Shown: positions 38,071-46,808 of the stretch, piece after piece
How the letters are laid out: each line of letters opens with the position of its first letter
How positions within the stretch are numbered: the first letter of the stretch is position 1
Source: Ilyomonas sp965277535
Lineage (GTDB): Bacteria; Bacteroidota; Bacteroidia; Chitinophagales; Chitinophagaceae
Length of the DNA: 64,000 nucleotides
Reading direction: 5' to 3'
Assembly (NCBI GenBank): GCA_965277535.1
Contig: OZ255825.1
Location: 558,001-622,000 of the forward strand
Program-made: the position numbers and the translations under genes
Notes under the pieces: model-generated
Seen by the model: the letters and a program-made list of their open reading frames with translations, nothing else
What the model was told of the DNA's origin: nothing
Database searches by the model: none

Positions 38071-38886
38071 ATGAACGTCATACAGCGCAATCATATTGTT
38101 ATTCGCGGTGAAGGCACATCGCCCATGATGTTTGCTCATGGTTTTGGATGCGATCAAAACATGTGGCGGTTTGTAGTACCTGCCTTTGAAAAAGACTATA
38201 AAATAATTTTATTCGACCATGTTGGTTCAGGTCAATCTGACCTCTCAGCTTATTCTAAAGAGAAGTATGCAAAGCTCGACGGATATGCAAACGACATTAT
38301 AGAGATTGCACAGCAGCTGAACTTAAACAATATCATATTTGTAGGGCACTCTGTTAGTGCTATGATTGGTGTAATAGCTGCCATTAAACATCCTGAACTT
38401 TTCAAAGCATTGATTCTGGTAGGACCTTCTGCTTCTTATATCAACGATGGCGATTATATCGGCGGCTTTACCAAAGTGGAGATTGATGAACTTTTGGTAT
38501 CGCTTGATCGCAACCATTTAGGATGGTCAATGGCAATGGCGCCTGTAATTATGGGAAATCCGGATCGTAAAGAACTCGGTGAAGACTTGGCCAACAGCTT
38601 TTGCAGAACGAACCCTGAAATTGCAAAAGAGTTTGCGCGTACTACCTTTCTTTCCGATTGCAGAAATATATTGCAAGCCAACACCATACCTTCCCTTATC
38701 CTTCAGTGTTCTGATGATGTGATTGCGCCGGTTGAGGTTGGAGAGTACATTCACAATAACATGCCCCAAAGCGAATTTGTACTACTGAAAGCCACAGGAC
38801 ATTGCCCGAATTTAAGCGCTCCTGAAGAAACCATCGCAGATATAAAAAAATATCTGGCAGGAAACAGGGAAATTAAAAATGGATAA
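38071..38886 (+). CDS. RsbQ-like alpha/beta hydrolase
   Basis: The protein has 271 residues from the ATG at 38071 (a TTG at 38053 would add six). The catalytic triad is readable: Ser in GHSVSAMIG near residue 93, Asp in QCSDDVIAP near 214, His in TGHCPNLS near 243. The whole sequence fits RsbQ, the hydrolase that in Bacillus supplies a ligand to the PAS domain of the phosphatase RsbP. Its stop overlaps the start of a PAS-kinase gene by eight bases, so the hydrolase and a PAS sensor are made together here too. The ligand is unknown; relatives of this fold include strigolactone and karrikin receptors. Confidence 0.88.
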   Translation: MNVIQRNHIVIRGEGTSPMMFAHGFGCDQNMWRFVVPAFEKDYKIILFDHVGSGQSDLSAYSKEKYAKLDGYANDIIEIAQQLNLNNIIFVGHSVSAMIGVIAAIKHPELFKALILVGPSASYINDGDYIGGFTKVEIDELLVSLDRNHLGWSMAMAPVIMGNPDRKELGEDLANSFCRTNPEIAKEFARTTFLSDCRNILQANTIPSLILQCSDDVIAPVEVGEYIHNNMPQSEFVLLKATGHCPNLSAPEETIADIKKYLAGNREIKNG

Positions 38887-39994
38887 CCAGTTATTACAGG
38901 AAGATTTTGAAGATTTTTTCGAAAACTCTCTTTGCGGTTACGTTACAACGAACCTAAAGGGAGAAATCATTCGTTGTAATACCCGTTTGGCAGAATGGTT
39001 ATGTTATGACAAAGAAGATCTGAAAGGCAAACGCTTTTCCAGCTTATTAGCCATCGGTGGAAGAATGTATTATGAAACCCATTTGGCACCCCTCATGCGG
39101 TTGCAGGGTTTCTTCGATGAAATAGAACTAGAATTGGTAAGCAAAAAAGGTGAACGATTGCACTTTTTGGTAAACGGCTATGAGCGTCATGACGCACAAA
39201 AGGCCCCGCTTTTTATACGCTTAACTATTTTCAAAGCCTCTGAAAGACATATTTACGAAGAAAATTTACGTCATGCCAAAGCAATTGCAGAAGACAATCT
39301 TTCTGCCGAACGACAAATGGCAATACTAAGAGAGCAGTTTATTGCTGTGTTAGGGCACGACCTACGCAATCCGCTTTCCGGCATTGCCGGCGGCGCTACA
39401 ATGTTGTTGGACACAGCATCCAACCAACAGACCTCAGCGATAGCGCGGATGATTAAAAGAAGTGCATCGCGTATAGCTGAATTGGTAGAGAATATTATGG
39501 ACTTTGCCCGCACGCGGCTGGGTGGTGGAATGCATATTGAAAAACAGCTTACCGAGTTAGAGCCGGTCTTAATTCACGTTGTTGAGGAATTGCGCTTGGG
39601 TTGGGCTTCACGGGAAATAGAAACGCATTTCTCTGTTACGAGTCCGGTTTATTGCGACAGCGCCCGTATCTCGCAGCTTCTCTCCAACCTCATTGCCAAT
39701 GCACTCGTACACGGGTTGCCAAATGGAGTGGTTCATGTTCACGCCCATACAATTGAAGATAGCTTCGAGATGTCTGTTAGTAATATTGGCAATCCAATCC
39801 CTGAAGAAAATATAAAAACATTGTTTGAACCTTTCAAACGGGAAAGAACAAGCCCGAGCAAACAAGGATTAGGATTGGGATTGTACATCTCTTCCGAAAT
39901 TGCGCGTATACACGGTGGAACATTGACTGTTGTATCTAACAAACAGGAAACACGTTTTACGTTTCGCATGTTACGGTTGGAAAATAATAGTTAA
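38879..39994 (+). CDS. PAS-domain histidine kinase coupled to the RsbQ-like hydrolase
   Basis: The 371-residue soluble protein has an N-terminal PAS domain (residues 10-125; SLCGYVTTNLKGEIIRCN, then GRMYYETHLAPLM). A linker helix, HisKA with LGHDLRNPLSG near residue 158 and HATPase_c (LLSNLIANALVHG, then GLGLGLYIS) follow. The translational overlap with the hydrolase gene suggests that the PAS domain senses a molecule the hydrolase produces. The output differs from the phosphatase output of RsbP. No response regulator is adjacent. Confidence 0.9.
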   Translation: MDNQLLQEDFEDFFENSLCGYVTTNLKGEIIRCNTRLAEWLCYDKEDLKGKRFSSLLAIGGRMYYETHLAPLMRLQGFFDEIELELVSKKGERLHFLVNGYERHDAQKAPLFIRLTIFKASERHIYEENLRHAKAIAEDNLSAERQMAILREQFIAVLGHDLRNPLSGIAGGATMLLDTASNQQTSAIARMIKRSASRIAELVENIMDFARTRLGGGMHIEKQLTELEPVLIHVVEELRLGWASREIETHFSVTSPVYCDSARISQLLSNLIANALVHGLPNGVVHVHAHTIEDSFEMSVSNIGNPIPEENIKTLFEPFKRERTSPSKQGLGLGLYISSEIARIHGGTLTVVSNKQETRFTFRMLRLENNS

Positions 39995-40022
39995 CCTCAT
40001 TAGAAATAACGCCTTAACTCAA

Positions 40023-40063
40023 GTTTGTTTTTGCCGTATTTTTCTTGTTGGCAGATAAGTTTA
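40023..40063. repeat. Dispersed repeat, copy B
   Basis: GTTTGTTTTTGCCGTATTTT, then TCTTGTTGGCAGATAAGTTT. This is the second copy of the repeat seen at 37909, again just after a stop codon, 29 bases downstream of the PAS-kinase gene. Confidence 0.6.
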
Positions 40064-40082
40064 AAAAGGGCTATTAATTTGC

Positions 40083-42089
40083 CTATCCGTTTTTCCCGTT
40101 TTGATACGTTTGAATTACCTTTTGCAAATGAGTTAGAAATTTGTTTATATCAGAATTATAACCGTATCCTTCTTCAGCAAGTTTCTTTTCATTTCCATCT
40201 AAGAAAAAGTAAAACGGCTGGCTGTTGGCGCCAAATTTTGTAACCTGGAAATCTGCATTCTTATCACCCAATGTTTCGACCTGCTTGTTCAGAGCTTTGG
40301 AAAAATATTGCTCGTTCTGCGGCAAATCAATGTTCTGCACATCTACATACAACGACACGATGATGAAGCTGTCTTTCAGCATTTGCATCACTGCCGGATC
40401 ACTCCAAACCTGCCCTTCCATTTTGCGGCAGTTTACACAATTAATGCCGGTAAAATCGAGCATCAAAGGCTTGTGTGCTGCGCGGGCTACAGCAAGAGCT
40501 TCGTCATAATCAAAATAAGTGGTCATGCCATATTTTATTACTACTACAGGCTCGTATTTTTTCATCACATCATAGTACTTCGTTGGATGATGTATATCAC
40601 TTTTCTTTTTGTCAGAAAAACAGTTTGAACCATTACCATCCGAAGTAAAATCTTGTGTGCCTATCGGCGGTACAAACGCGCTGATGCCTTTTAAAGGCGC
40701 GCCCCACAATCCTGGAATCATATACACCACAAACGAGAAAGCAGCAATGGCAAATATCAATCGTGGAATGGTTAGATAGGGTAAACCAAAATCGTTTTGA
40801 GGTAAATTATCATCGTGATGAAATTTGATTTTGCCCAATAAATACAAACCCAGCAAAGCAAAAATCACGATCCATAAACTCAAAAACACTTCTCTGTCCA
40901 ACAAACGCCAACCTTTGGATAAATCTGCATTGGATAAAAACTTTAATGCCAGTGCAAGCTCTAAAAAGCCGAGTGTAACTTTTACTGCATTTAACCAGCC
41001 ACCGGCTTTGCCCAACACATTTAGTTTGGATGGGAAAAAAGCAAATAGCGCAAATGGCAAAGCGAGCGCAACAGAGAAACCAAACATGCCAACGAGCGGT
41101 CCGTAATAGTTTCCTTTTGCTGCCAACACCAGCAAGTTGCCAATGATAGGTCCGGTGCAGGAAAACGAAACCACTACTAAGGTTAACGCCATGAAGAAAA
41201 TACCCGAAAAGCTTTTTATCCCAGCTTTGTTATCGGCTTTAGTTGACCAGTTGGTGGGAAGATTGATATCAAACGCACCCAAAAACGAAATACCAAAAAT
41301 CAGGAACAGGGCGAAGAAAATGAGGTTAGCAATCCAGTTGGTAGAAAGATTATTTAAAGCTGCCGGACCGAAAATCAACGTAATTAAAAAGCCCAACAAA
41401 GTAAAAATAAGAACGATAGAAATGGCGTAGTACAATGCGTTTTTAATGCCTTCGCTCCTCGTTTTACTTCGCTTTGTAAAGAAGGAAACAGTTACCGGAA
41501 TCATTGAATAAACACATGGCGTTAATAAAGCCAGCAAACCTCCTGCAAAAGCAGTAAAAAATATCCACAATAAAGTTTTGCTTTCAACACTATTTGTAGC
41601 TGTGTTTACTGCGGTAATGGCTATTGGTTGCGGATGAATATAAAATGTAAACTTTTCTTCCCCGGGGATATACTTATCTTCTTTTTTGTAGAGAAACGTT
41701 ACCGCTCCTTTTAGCACTGCACTATCCGCTGCGGCTACTTTTACTTTTTGTTGCCACAGCACCGAATCAAAAAAGAAACGTACTGTAGCATCAACCGTTG
41801 CATCTTTTTCTGTATCTACGATACCTTTCTCGGTTACTGAATCTATCAACAAAGGTTGCGCTGAAGAATCAAACTGAACCGTAGAATACAACGCATTATT
41901 GTTTGCACTTTGCAATCCATATAAAGAAATATTTTTTGCAGCAATAGCCTTGATAGAAAGCAACACTTCATTGTTGTTGATGCGCTCTTGTTTATAACTG
42001 AATTGGATAGCTGTTGTATCGGCAAATGCAGGAAAAACAATACAGGTAAAGCACAGAAAAAAAGCTGCGAAAACAAATTTCTTCATCAT
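40083..42089 (-). CDS. Protein-disulfide reductase, DsbD family
   Basis: The 668-residue protein has a signal peptide, an N-terminal periplasmic DsbD-alpha-like domain (to about residue 165) and a CcdA-type block of eight membrane helices (about 175-475; LLTPCVYSMIPVTVSFF holds the first redox Cys, and SFSCTGPIIG the second). A C-terminal thioredoxin domain with CVNC follows near residue 550. It moves electrons from cytosolic thioredoxin to periplasmic thiols, including those used for cytochrome c maturation (ccmE/ccmF at 56-59 kb). A short paralogue of the N-terminal domain lies 15 bases upstream. Confidence 0.92.
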   Translation of the reverse strand: MMKKFVFAAFFLCFTCIVFPAFADTTAIQFSYKQERINNNEVLLSIKAIAAKNISLYGLQSANNNALYSTVQFDSSAQPLLIDSVTEKGIVDTEKDATVDATVRFFFDSVLWQQKVKVAAADSAVLKGAVTFLYKKEDKYIPGEEKFTFYIHPQPIAITAVNTATNSVESKTLLWIFFTAFAGGLLALLTPCVYSMIPVTVSFFTKRSKTRSEGIKNALYYAISIVLIFTLLGFLITLIFGPAALNNLSTNWIANLIFFALFLIFGISFLGAFDINLPTNWSTKADNKAGIKSFSGIFFMALTLVVVSFSCTGPIIGNLLVLAAKGNYYGPLVGMFGFSVALALPFALFAFFPSKLNVLGKAGGWLNAVKVTLGFLELALALKFLSNADLSKGWRLLDREVFLSLWIVIFALLGLYLLGKIKFHHDDNLPQNDFGLPYLTIPRLIFAIAAFSFVVYMIPGLWGAPLKGISAFVPPIGTQDFTSDGNGSNCFSDKKKSDIHHPTKYYDVMKKYEPVVVIKYGMTTYFDYDEALAVARAAHKPLMLDFTGINCVNCRKMEGQVWSDPAVMQMLKDSFIIVSLYVDVQNIDLPQNEQYFSKALNKQVETLGDKNADFQVTKFGANSQPFYFFLDGNEKKLAEEGYGYNSDINKFLTHLQKVIQTYQNGKNG

Positions 42090-42104
42090 AAAAAATAACT
42101 ATAA

Positions 42105-42557
42105 TTACTGCAACGAAACCGAAAAGGTTTGTGTTTTAGGCGGAAGACATTCGTTATCGTTGCAACTCATAAACTTTACATTTCCGTCAACATTTGTTTT
42201 TGCCTTGCTTTTTACTTTCACTGTTTGTACAAACTCAACCTGGTTGGAAAATTGTTTTACGTCCACACCAAACAAAGGCTCGTGATGTGCTTCCAGTTTA
42301 CCTACTTCTTTAGGCGTGCCATTGATGACCAATAAAGGATTTTTAGTGAACGAAACAGAAGTGGGTATTGGTCCACCTTCGGGCGTGGTTTGTGAATAAA
42401 TATGCCAGCCTTTATCCATGTTGGCAATCGCGTGCACTTCATAAGTAATAGCATCTATTTTCTTTGAAGAGAAAGTCCAGTGCACCGGATTTTTGATTTG
42501 TGCAAATACACCACTAAACAACAAAAAAAGGGCAAAAACAAAAAGGAGTTTTTTCAT
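42105..42557 (-). CDS. Stand-alone DsbD N-terminal-like periplasmic protein
   Basis: The 150-residue protein has a signal peptide (MKKLLFVFALFLLFSGVFA). It is one immunoglobulin-like DsbD-alpha-type domain, with MDKGWHIYSQTTPEGGP and, near the C-terminus, MSCNDNECLPPKT, whose two cysteines sit where the DsbD-alpha redox pair is found. It lies directly upstream of the full-length DsbD-like gene, so the pair may form a relay. Confidence 0.82.
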   Translation of the reverse strand: MKKLLFVFALFLLFSGVFAQIKNPVHWTFSSKKIDAITYEVHAIANMDKGWHIYSQTTPEGGPIPTSVSFTKNPLLVINGTPKEVGKLEAHHEPLFGVDVKQFSNQVEFVQTVKVKSKAKTNVDGNVKFMSCNDNECLPPKTQTFSVSLQ

Positions 42558-42671
42558 GACATTTTATTTGTGTTTCAGATAAAAGCAAACAGCAATGATC
42601 CTATTTTTTGATGTAATCTTTTGTTAAGGTAAACAACGGTTGCAAAGGTTTGTTTTTGCTTCTTTTTCAAC

Positions 42672-45194
42672 TTATGCAATTGCGCTTCCCATTAAAGGAT
42701 CTGTTTTGCCCCGCTGCCCGGTTTCAACATGTCCGGCATATCGTTTTTCAAAATCATTATATCCTTTTATTTTTATCGCAATATCGTACCAGCAAAAACT
42801 ATCACCTAAATTCCAGATTACAGTTACCGTTGGGTTCGCATTGTTTAATGTAATGGAACGAGGCCGCTTTTTATAACTTTTATCTTCAATATCAATTTCA
42901 AAAATTTTATCATTATTCAGCCGCTTTATTGTAACCATTGCATTACCTGTAAGTTGTTGCTGAGATGATTTCTTTCTTTCATAATCAAACTGAATACTTA
43001 AAGGCGGATCATTTTTGCTGCCCTTAAACTCTCTGAAAAATCCATTGGGACCGTGTATCTGCAAATGATATTGCCCGTTTTCAAAATCTTTGATTGCCCA
43101 TTCATCACTAAGCCTATCACCTGCTACCACAGAATAGTTTCGGCTATTGCATCGTTCGTTTCCATAAACACCTGGTGCATACACTGTAAACGGAGAACCT
43201 GCAGCTCTGTTGGAAAACACGTTGTTGCCCGCAGACAATGTAATTTTAAATGTGTTATTGTCATCGCTTACCGCGCCGTCGGCATACAACTCATAAGGCA
43301 AGGCACAGGCAGAGCGGATTCCTTTTTCCTGTTGTGGCAATCGCGAAGCAGAAGCCGGATGCTGCTTCGCTTCTTCAATCTGCTCGCTGGTAAGCGGCGT
43401 CCAATCCTGCGGGGCCTTTTTAAATTTGGCATTGTAAACCCCTTTTATAAATGGCAACTTTTCTACTTTTTTTGGAAGCTGAATAGCTTCGCCATTATAG
43501 GCTCGAAATACGGAAGTAAGATTGCCACACACACAACGCCGCCAATCGCTGATAGAGTTTTGCCGGATGGATTTGCCCCATTTCTGTTGTATAAAGGTTT
43601 CGAGAAATTGTAGTGAAGAAGTATGATCAAACACCTGTGAATTTACCCAACCGCCGCGGCTCCAGGGTGAAGCAATCACCATCGGTACGCGGAAACCTAA
43701 GCCAATCGGGCTTTTCCGAACATGTTTGGGGTTGCTGTTGTCCTGCTGTTCTGCGGTTACAAATTCTGTGGCTGTATCTATTTTCCCTGATGCTTTTCCT
43801 GTGCCTTGCTTATGTGGTGCAACAAAAGGCGGAACGTGATCGAAATAACCATCGTTTTCATCGTAGGTAAGTACGAAAATGGTCTTTTTCCAAACCTCAG
43901 GATTTTTGGTAAGAATGTCGAGCACTTCCGATACATACCAGGCACCAAACCAGGGCGCAGAAGGATGATCGGAAAATTGTTGCGGCGCCACAAGCCAGCT
44001 AACGGCTGGCAAATTTCCTTCGTCCACATCTTTTCGGAATTGATGCAAAACATCGCCTTTTGGAATGGCTATTTTGCGTTCCGTGTTACCATCCTTGTAT
44101 TCCAATGTAGTAAGACTATGACGATTTGGATCATGTTGATTGATTGTAAACGCTTTGTTATGCAGGTTTTTTTCTCTTTCCGATAATTGCTCAAAGCGTT
44201 CTTTGGTATAGATTTTTTGGTCAGCTATTATTGTTTCGAGCGCCTGCTTTTTGTTGTTAATTTGTTTTTGTATAGATTTTTCTTTTTCTCCGGTAGCAGT
44301 TGAAAGTTCGGTTTGCAGATGCTCTAATTCAGTAGAAATAATAGCAGGGGCTTTTTGCAGGTAATCAATATATTTTTGAGAAAGCTTTACGTTATAATGA
44401 TCGAAAAATTCAAGCGGATTATCGGTAAAATTTGTAAGCCAGCTATCTTCTTCATCTGTTAGCCCGCCACCTGCGCTGATTTCATTCTGATAAACGCGCC
44501 AGGGGATATTGTGATCTTCCAGAAGTTCTGGAAACGTAGGCCAGGCAGCACTTTGACCATAATCGGCATCGTCGTTCCACACTCTTGCTTTTGCGTTTGC
44601 ATCCTCACGAATTGTGCCACTCCAAAAGTATAAGCGGTTGGGCGTAGTGCCTGTGAGGGAAGAACAAAAATGCTGGTCGCAAACAGTAAAAGCATCAGCA
44701 AGTGCATAATAAAACGGCAGATCTTCACGGGTATAATGCCCCATTGTCATGGGAAAGTTTTCCAACTCATCGCTACCATACTTTTTTGCAATCAGCCACT
44801 GGTCGTATTTGCCCCCATTGCGGGCATCCGTCTGGTCGGACCATGAGTGAGACAGACCTCCCATCCACGTAGCTTTGGTATTGTGCATACCCATCCGAAA
44901 AGGCGCGAACGTTTCTCCGTTGTCAGCAGTTTGCAACCACACTGGGTGTCCATTGGGAAGAGTGATGGCACGCGGATCATTAAAACCGCGCACGCCCTGC
45001 AAGCTTCCGTAGCAATGGTCGAACGAACGGTTTTCCTGCATCAAAAAAACAATGTGTTCGGCATCCAACCATGTACTGCCTGGCGCAGGATCAATGGCGA
45101 ATGCTTTTTGAATGGAAGGCGGAATGGCGTTTATTAGTGCAGCACCACTTGATAAAAGGGACACTTTTTTTAGAAATTCTCTTCGGCTATCCAT
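42672..45194 (-). CDS. Phosphocholine-specific phospholipase C
   Basis: I start at the ATG at 45194 (840 residues) because it begins MDSRREFLKKVSLLSSGAAL, a twin-arginine signal; the frame stays open upstream to 45410 but that stretch looks non-coding. QENRSFDHCYG near residue 51 is the metal and nucleophile region of the acid-phosphatase-like phosphoesterase family. DENDGYFDHVPPF is a further metal site. The C-terminal third holds two DUF756 domains. These enzymes release phosphocholine from phosphatidylcholine or sphingomyelin outside the cytosol. A coiled helical insert at residues 240-310 rich in Glu and Lys is unusual. Confidence 0.88.
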   Translation of the reverse strand: MDSRREFLKKVSLLSSGAALINAIPPSIQKAFAIDPAPGSTWLDAEHIVFLMQENRSFDHCYGSLQGVRGFNDPRAITLPNGHPVWLQTADNGETFAPFRMGMHNTKATWMGGLSHSWSDQTDARNGGKYDQWLIAKKYGSDELENFPMTMGHYTREDLPFYYALADAFTVCDQHFCSSLTGTTPNRLYFWSGTIREDANAKARVWNDDADYGQSAAWPTFPELLEDHNIPWRVYQNEISAGGGLTDEEDSWLTNFTDNPLEFFDHYNVKLSQKYIDYLQKAPAIISTELEHLQTELSTATGEKEKSIQKQINNKKQALETIIADQKIYTKERFEQLSEREKNLHNKAFTINQHDPNRHSLTTLEYKDGNTERKIAIPKGDVLHQFRKDVDEGNLPAVSWLVAPQQFSDHPSAPWFGAWYVSEVLDILTKNPEVWKKTIFVLTYDENDGYFDHVPPFVAPHKQGTGKASGKIDTATEFVTAEQQDNSNPKHVRKSPIGLGFRVPMVIASPWSRGGWVNSQVFDHTSSLQFLETFIQQKWGKSIRQNSISDWRRCVCGNLTSVFRAYNGEAIQLPKKVEKLPFIKGVYNAKFKKAPQDWTPLTSEQIEEAKQHPASASRLPQQEKGIRSACALPYELYADGAVSDDNNTFKITLSAGNNVFSNRAAGSPFTVYAPGVYGNERCNSRNYSVVAGDRLSDEWAIKDFENGQYHLQIHGPNGFFREFKGSKNDPPLSIQFDYERKKSSQQQLTGNAMVTIKRLNNDKIFEIDIEDKSYKKRPRSITLNNANPTVTVIWNLGDSFCWYDIAIKIKGYNDFEKRYAGHVETGQRGKTDPLMGSAIA

Positions 45195-45510
45195 AAACGT
45201 TGATACCAGTTTATAGTGGTCAAAAGTAATCATCCTGCTTACAACACATTCTTTGTATTTGTGTAAAAACAAACGAAGACGAAACGACTCTGTTTTAAAT
45301 TGTAAAATGAAGATGTATAAGAACAGCAGAAGCAAAGGCTTCACATAACTTTTCGATACGTTCGGCTTTAAGCTATTATGATTGTTTGTGGTGAACTTTT
45401 CATCCTGCATTAACCGCCATCATTCATTCTTTGTATTTGTGTAAAAACAAAAACGTATCGAACACTTTGCAATGCCCGATACGTTTTTGTTTACAGGAAA
45501 AATCATTCGT
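45195..45510. other. Intergenic stretch with 27-base direct repeats and a terminator
   Basis: CATTCTTTGTATTTGTGTAA, then AAACAAA, occurs at 45247-45273 and again at 45425-45451. Both copies are preceded by a CATCCTGC word 10-27 bases upstream. The second copy runs into the terminator hairpin. No gene is seen. Confidence 0.6.
45445..45492. terminator. Terminator downstream of glgC
   Basis: A 16-bp stem AAACAAAAACGTATCG/CGATACGTTTTTGTTT (45445-45460 and 45477-45492) with a 16-base loop lies 18 bases after the glgC stop codon. Confidence 0.8.
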
Positions 45511-46797
45511 TTACGAAATCACAAAACCATCAGGTAGCACAGCACCTTTCTTCACTACAATTACACCATCCTTAATCGTATAAAGCACATGATCCGTATC
45601 CTGCACATGCGAGCCGCCATTGATGCGTACATCGTTTCCAATGCGGCAGTTTTTATCTATGATGGCATTTTTTATAAAGCAACGTTCGCCAATGCCCAGT
45701 TCAGGAATGCCTCTTTTCTTATTGGTTTCAATGGTTTCAAGCGTCTCATAAAAATCGTTACCCATAATATAAGTGCAAACGACGGTACTGCCATAACCAA
45801 TACGCGCACGAATGCCAACCAGCGATTGCTCTACGCGGTTTGCCAGAATGATAGAGCCTTCAGCAATAACGGTTCGCTCTAAAAATGTACCGCTGATTTT
45901 TGCCGGCGGCAACATGCGTGCACGTGTGTAAATGGTATTTTCGCTGTCAAACAAATTGAACTGCGGAATGGCTTGTGTAAGCGCAATATTAGCTTCAAAA
46001 AAGGCATAAATATTACCAATGTCTGTCCAGTAACCTTCGTATTGATAAGAAATGACTTTAAAATTGTTGATAGAGCTTGGAATGATTTCTTTACCGAAAT
46101 CTTTTGCTTCAGGAAATTCATCTTTCAATAAATCTTCCAGCACAATTCTGTTGAAAATGTAGATGCCCATTGATGCCAGATAATCTTTTCCTTCGCTGTG
46201 CATTTCGGGTCCTGTATCACTTACCCAATCTTTATGCAATTCCTTTGTGGGCTTTTCAATAAACGAAGTGATAAAACTTTCCTCGTTGGTTTTTAAAATA
46301 CCAAAATCAGTGGCATCATCGCTGGTAACCGGAATGGTGGCAATGGTTATGTCGGCACCTTTATCGCGGTGATTGTTTATCATCGTAGCAAAATCAATCT
46401 GGTACAATTGGTCGCCACTTAAAATAAGCACATACTCAAAATCGTTGTTGCCAATGTGCCGCAACGACTGGCGCACAGCATCAGCCGTACCCTGAAACCA
46501 GTTGGTATTATCGGGTGTTTGCTCCGCTGCGATAATATCAACAAAGCCGCTACTAAAGTTGCTGAATGTGTAAGTGTTTTTAATGTGTTTGTTCAGTGAA
46601 GCAGAGTTAAATTGCGTTAAAACAAACATCCGGTGAATGTTGGAATTGATGCAATTGGAAATGGGAATATCAACCAAACGATACTTGCCAGCAATGGGAA
46701 CAGCGGGCTTTGATCGGCTGGCAGTGAGCGGATACAAACGGGTTCCGGCACCCCCACCCAATATTACGGCAACAACAGAGTTAGATAGTGAAAACAT
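45511..46797 (-). CDS. glgC: Glucose-1-phosphate adenylyltransferase
   Basis: The 428-residue protein makes ADP-glucose for glycogen. The nucleotidyltransferase signature is GGGAGTRLYPLTASRSKPA and the glucose-phosphate site is GTADAVRQSL. A left-handed beta-helix tail follows from about residue 300. It starts 11 bases after glgA, forming a glgA-glgC operon. Confidence 0.95.
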   Translation of the reverse strand: MFSLSNSVVAVILGGGAGTRLYPLTASRSKPAVPIAGKYRLVDIPISNCINSNIHRMFVLTQFNSASLNKHIKNTYTFSNFSSGFVDIIAAEQTPDNTNWFQGTADAVRQSLRHIGNNDFEYVLILSGDQLYQIDFATMINNHRDKGADITIATIPVTSDDATDFGILKTNEESFITSFIEKPTKELHKDWVSDTGPEMHSEGKDYLASMGIYIFNRIVLEDLLKDEFPEAKDFGKEIIPSSINNFKVISYQYEGYWTDIGNIYAFFEANIALTQAIPQFNLFDSENTIYTRARMLPPAKISGTFLERTVIAEGSIILANRVEQSLVGIRARIGYGSTVVCTYIMGNDFYETLETIETNKKRGIPELGIGERCFIKNAIIDKNCRIGNDVRINGGSHVQDTDHVLYTIKDGVIVVKKGAVLPDGFVIS

Positions 46798-46808
46798 AAT
46801 GTGAGTTT

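Noticed and set aside
45197..45410. N-terminal extension of the phospholipase C by 72 residues
   Set aside because: The Tat signal starts at 45194; the upstream part contains repeats and a second hydrophobic run that do not fit the family.
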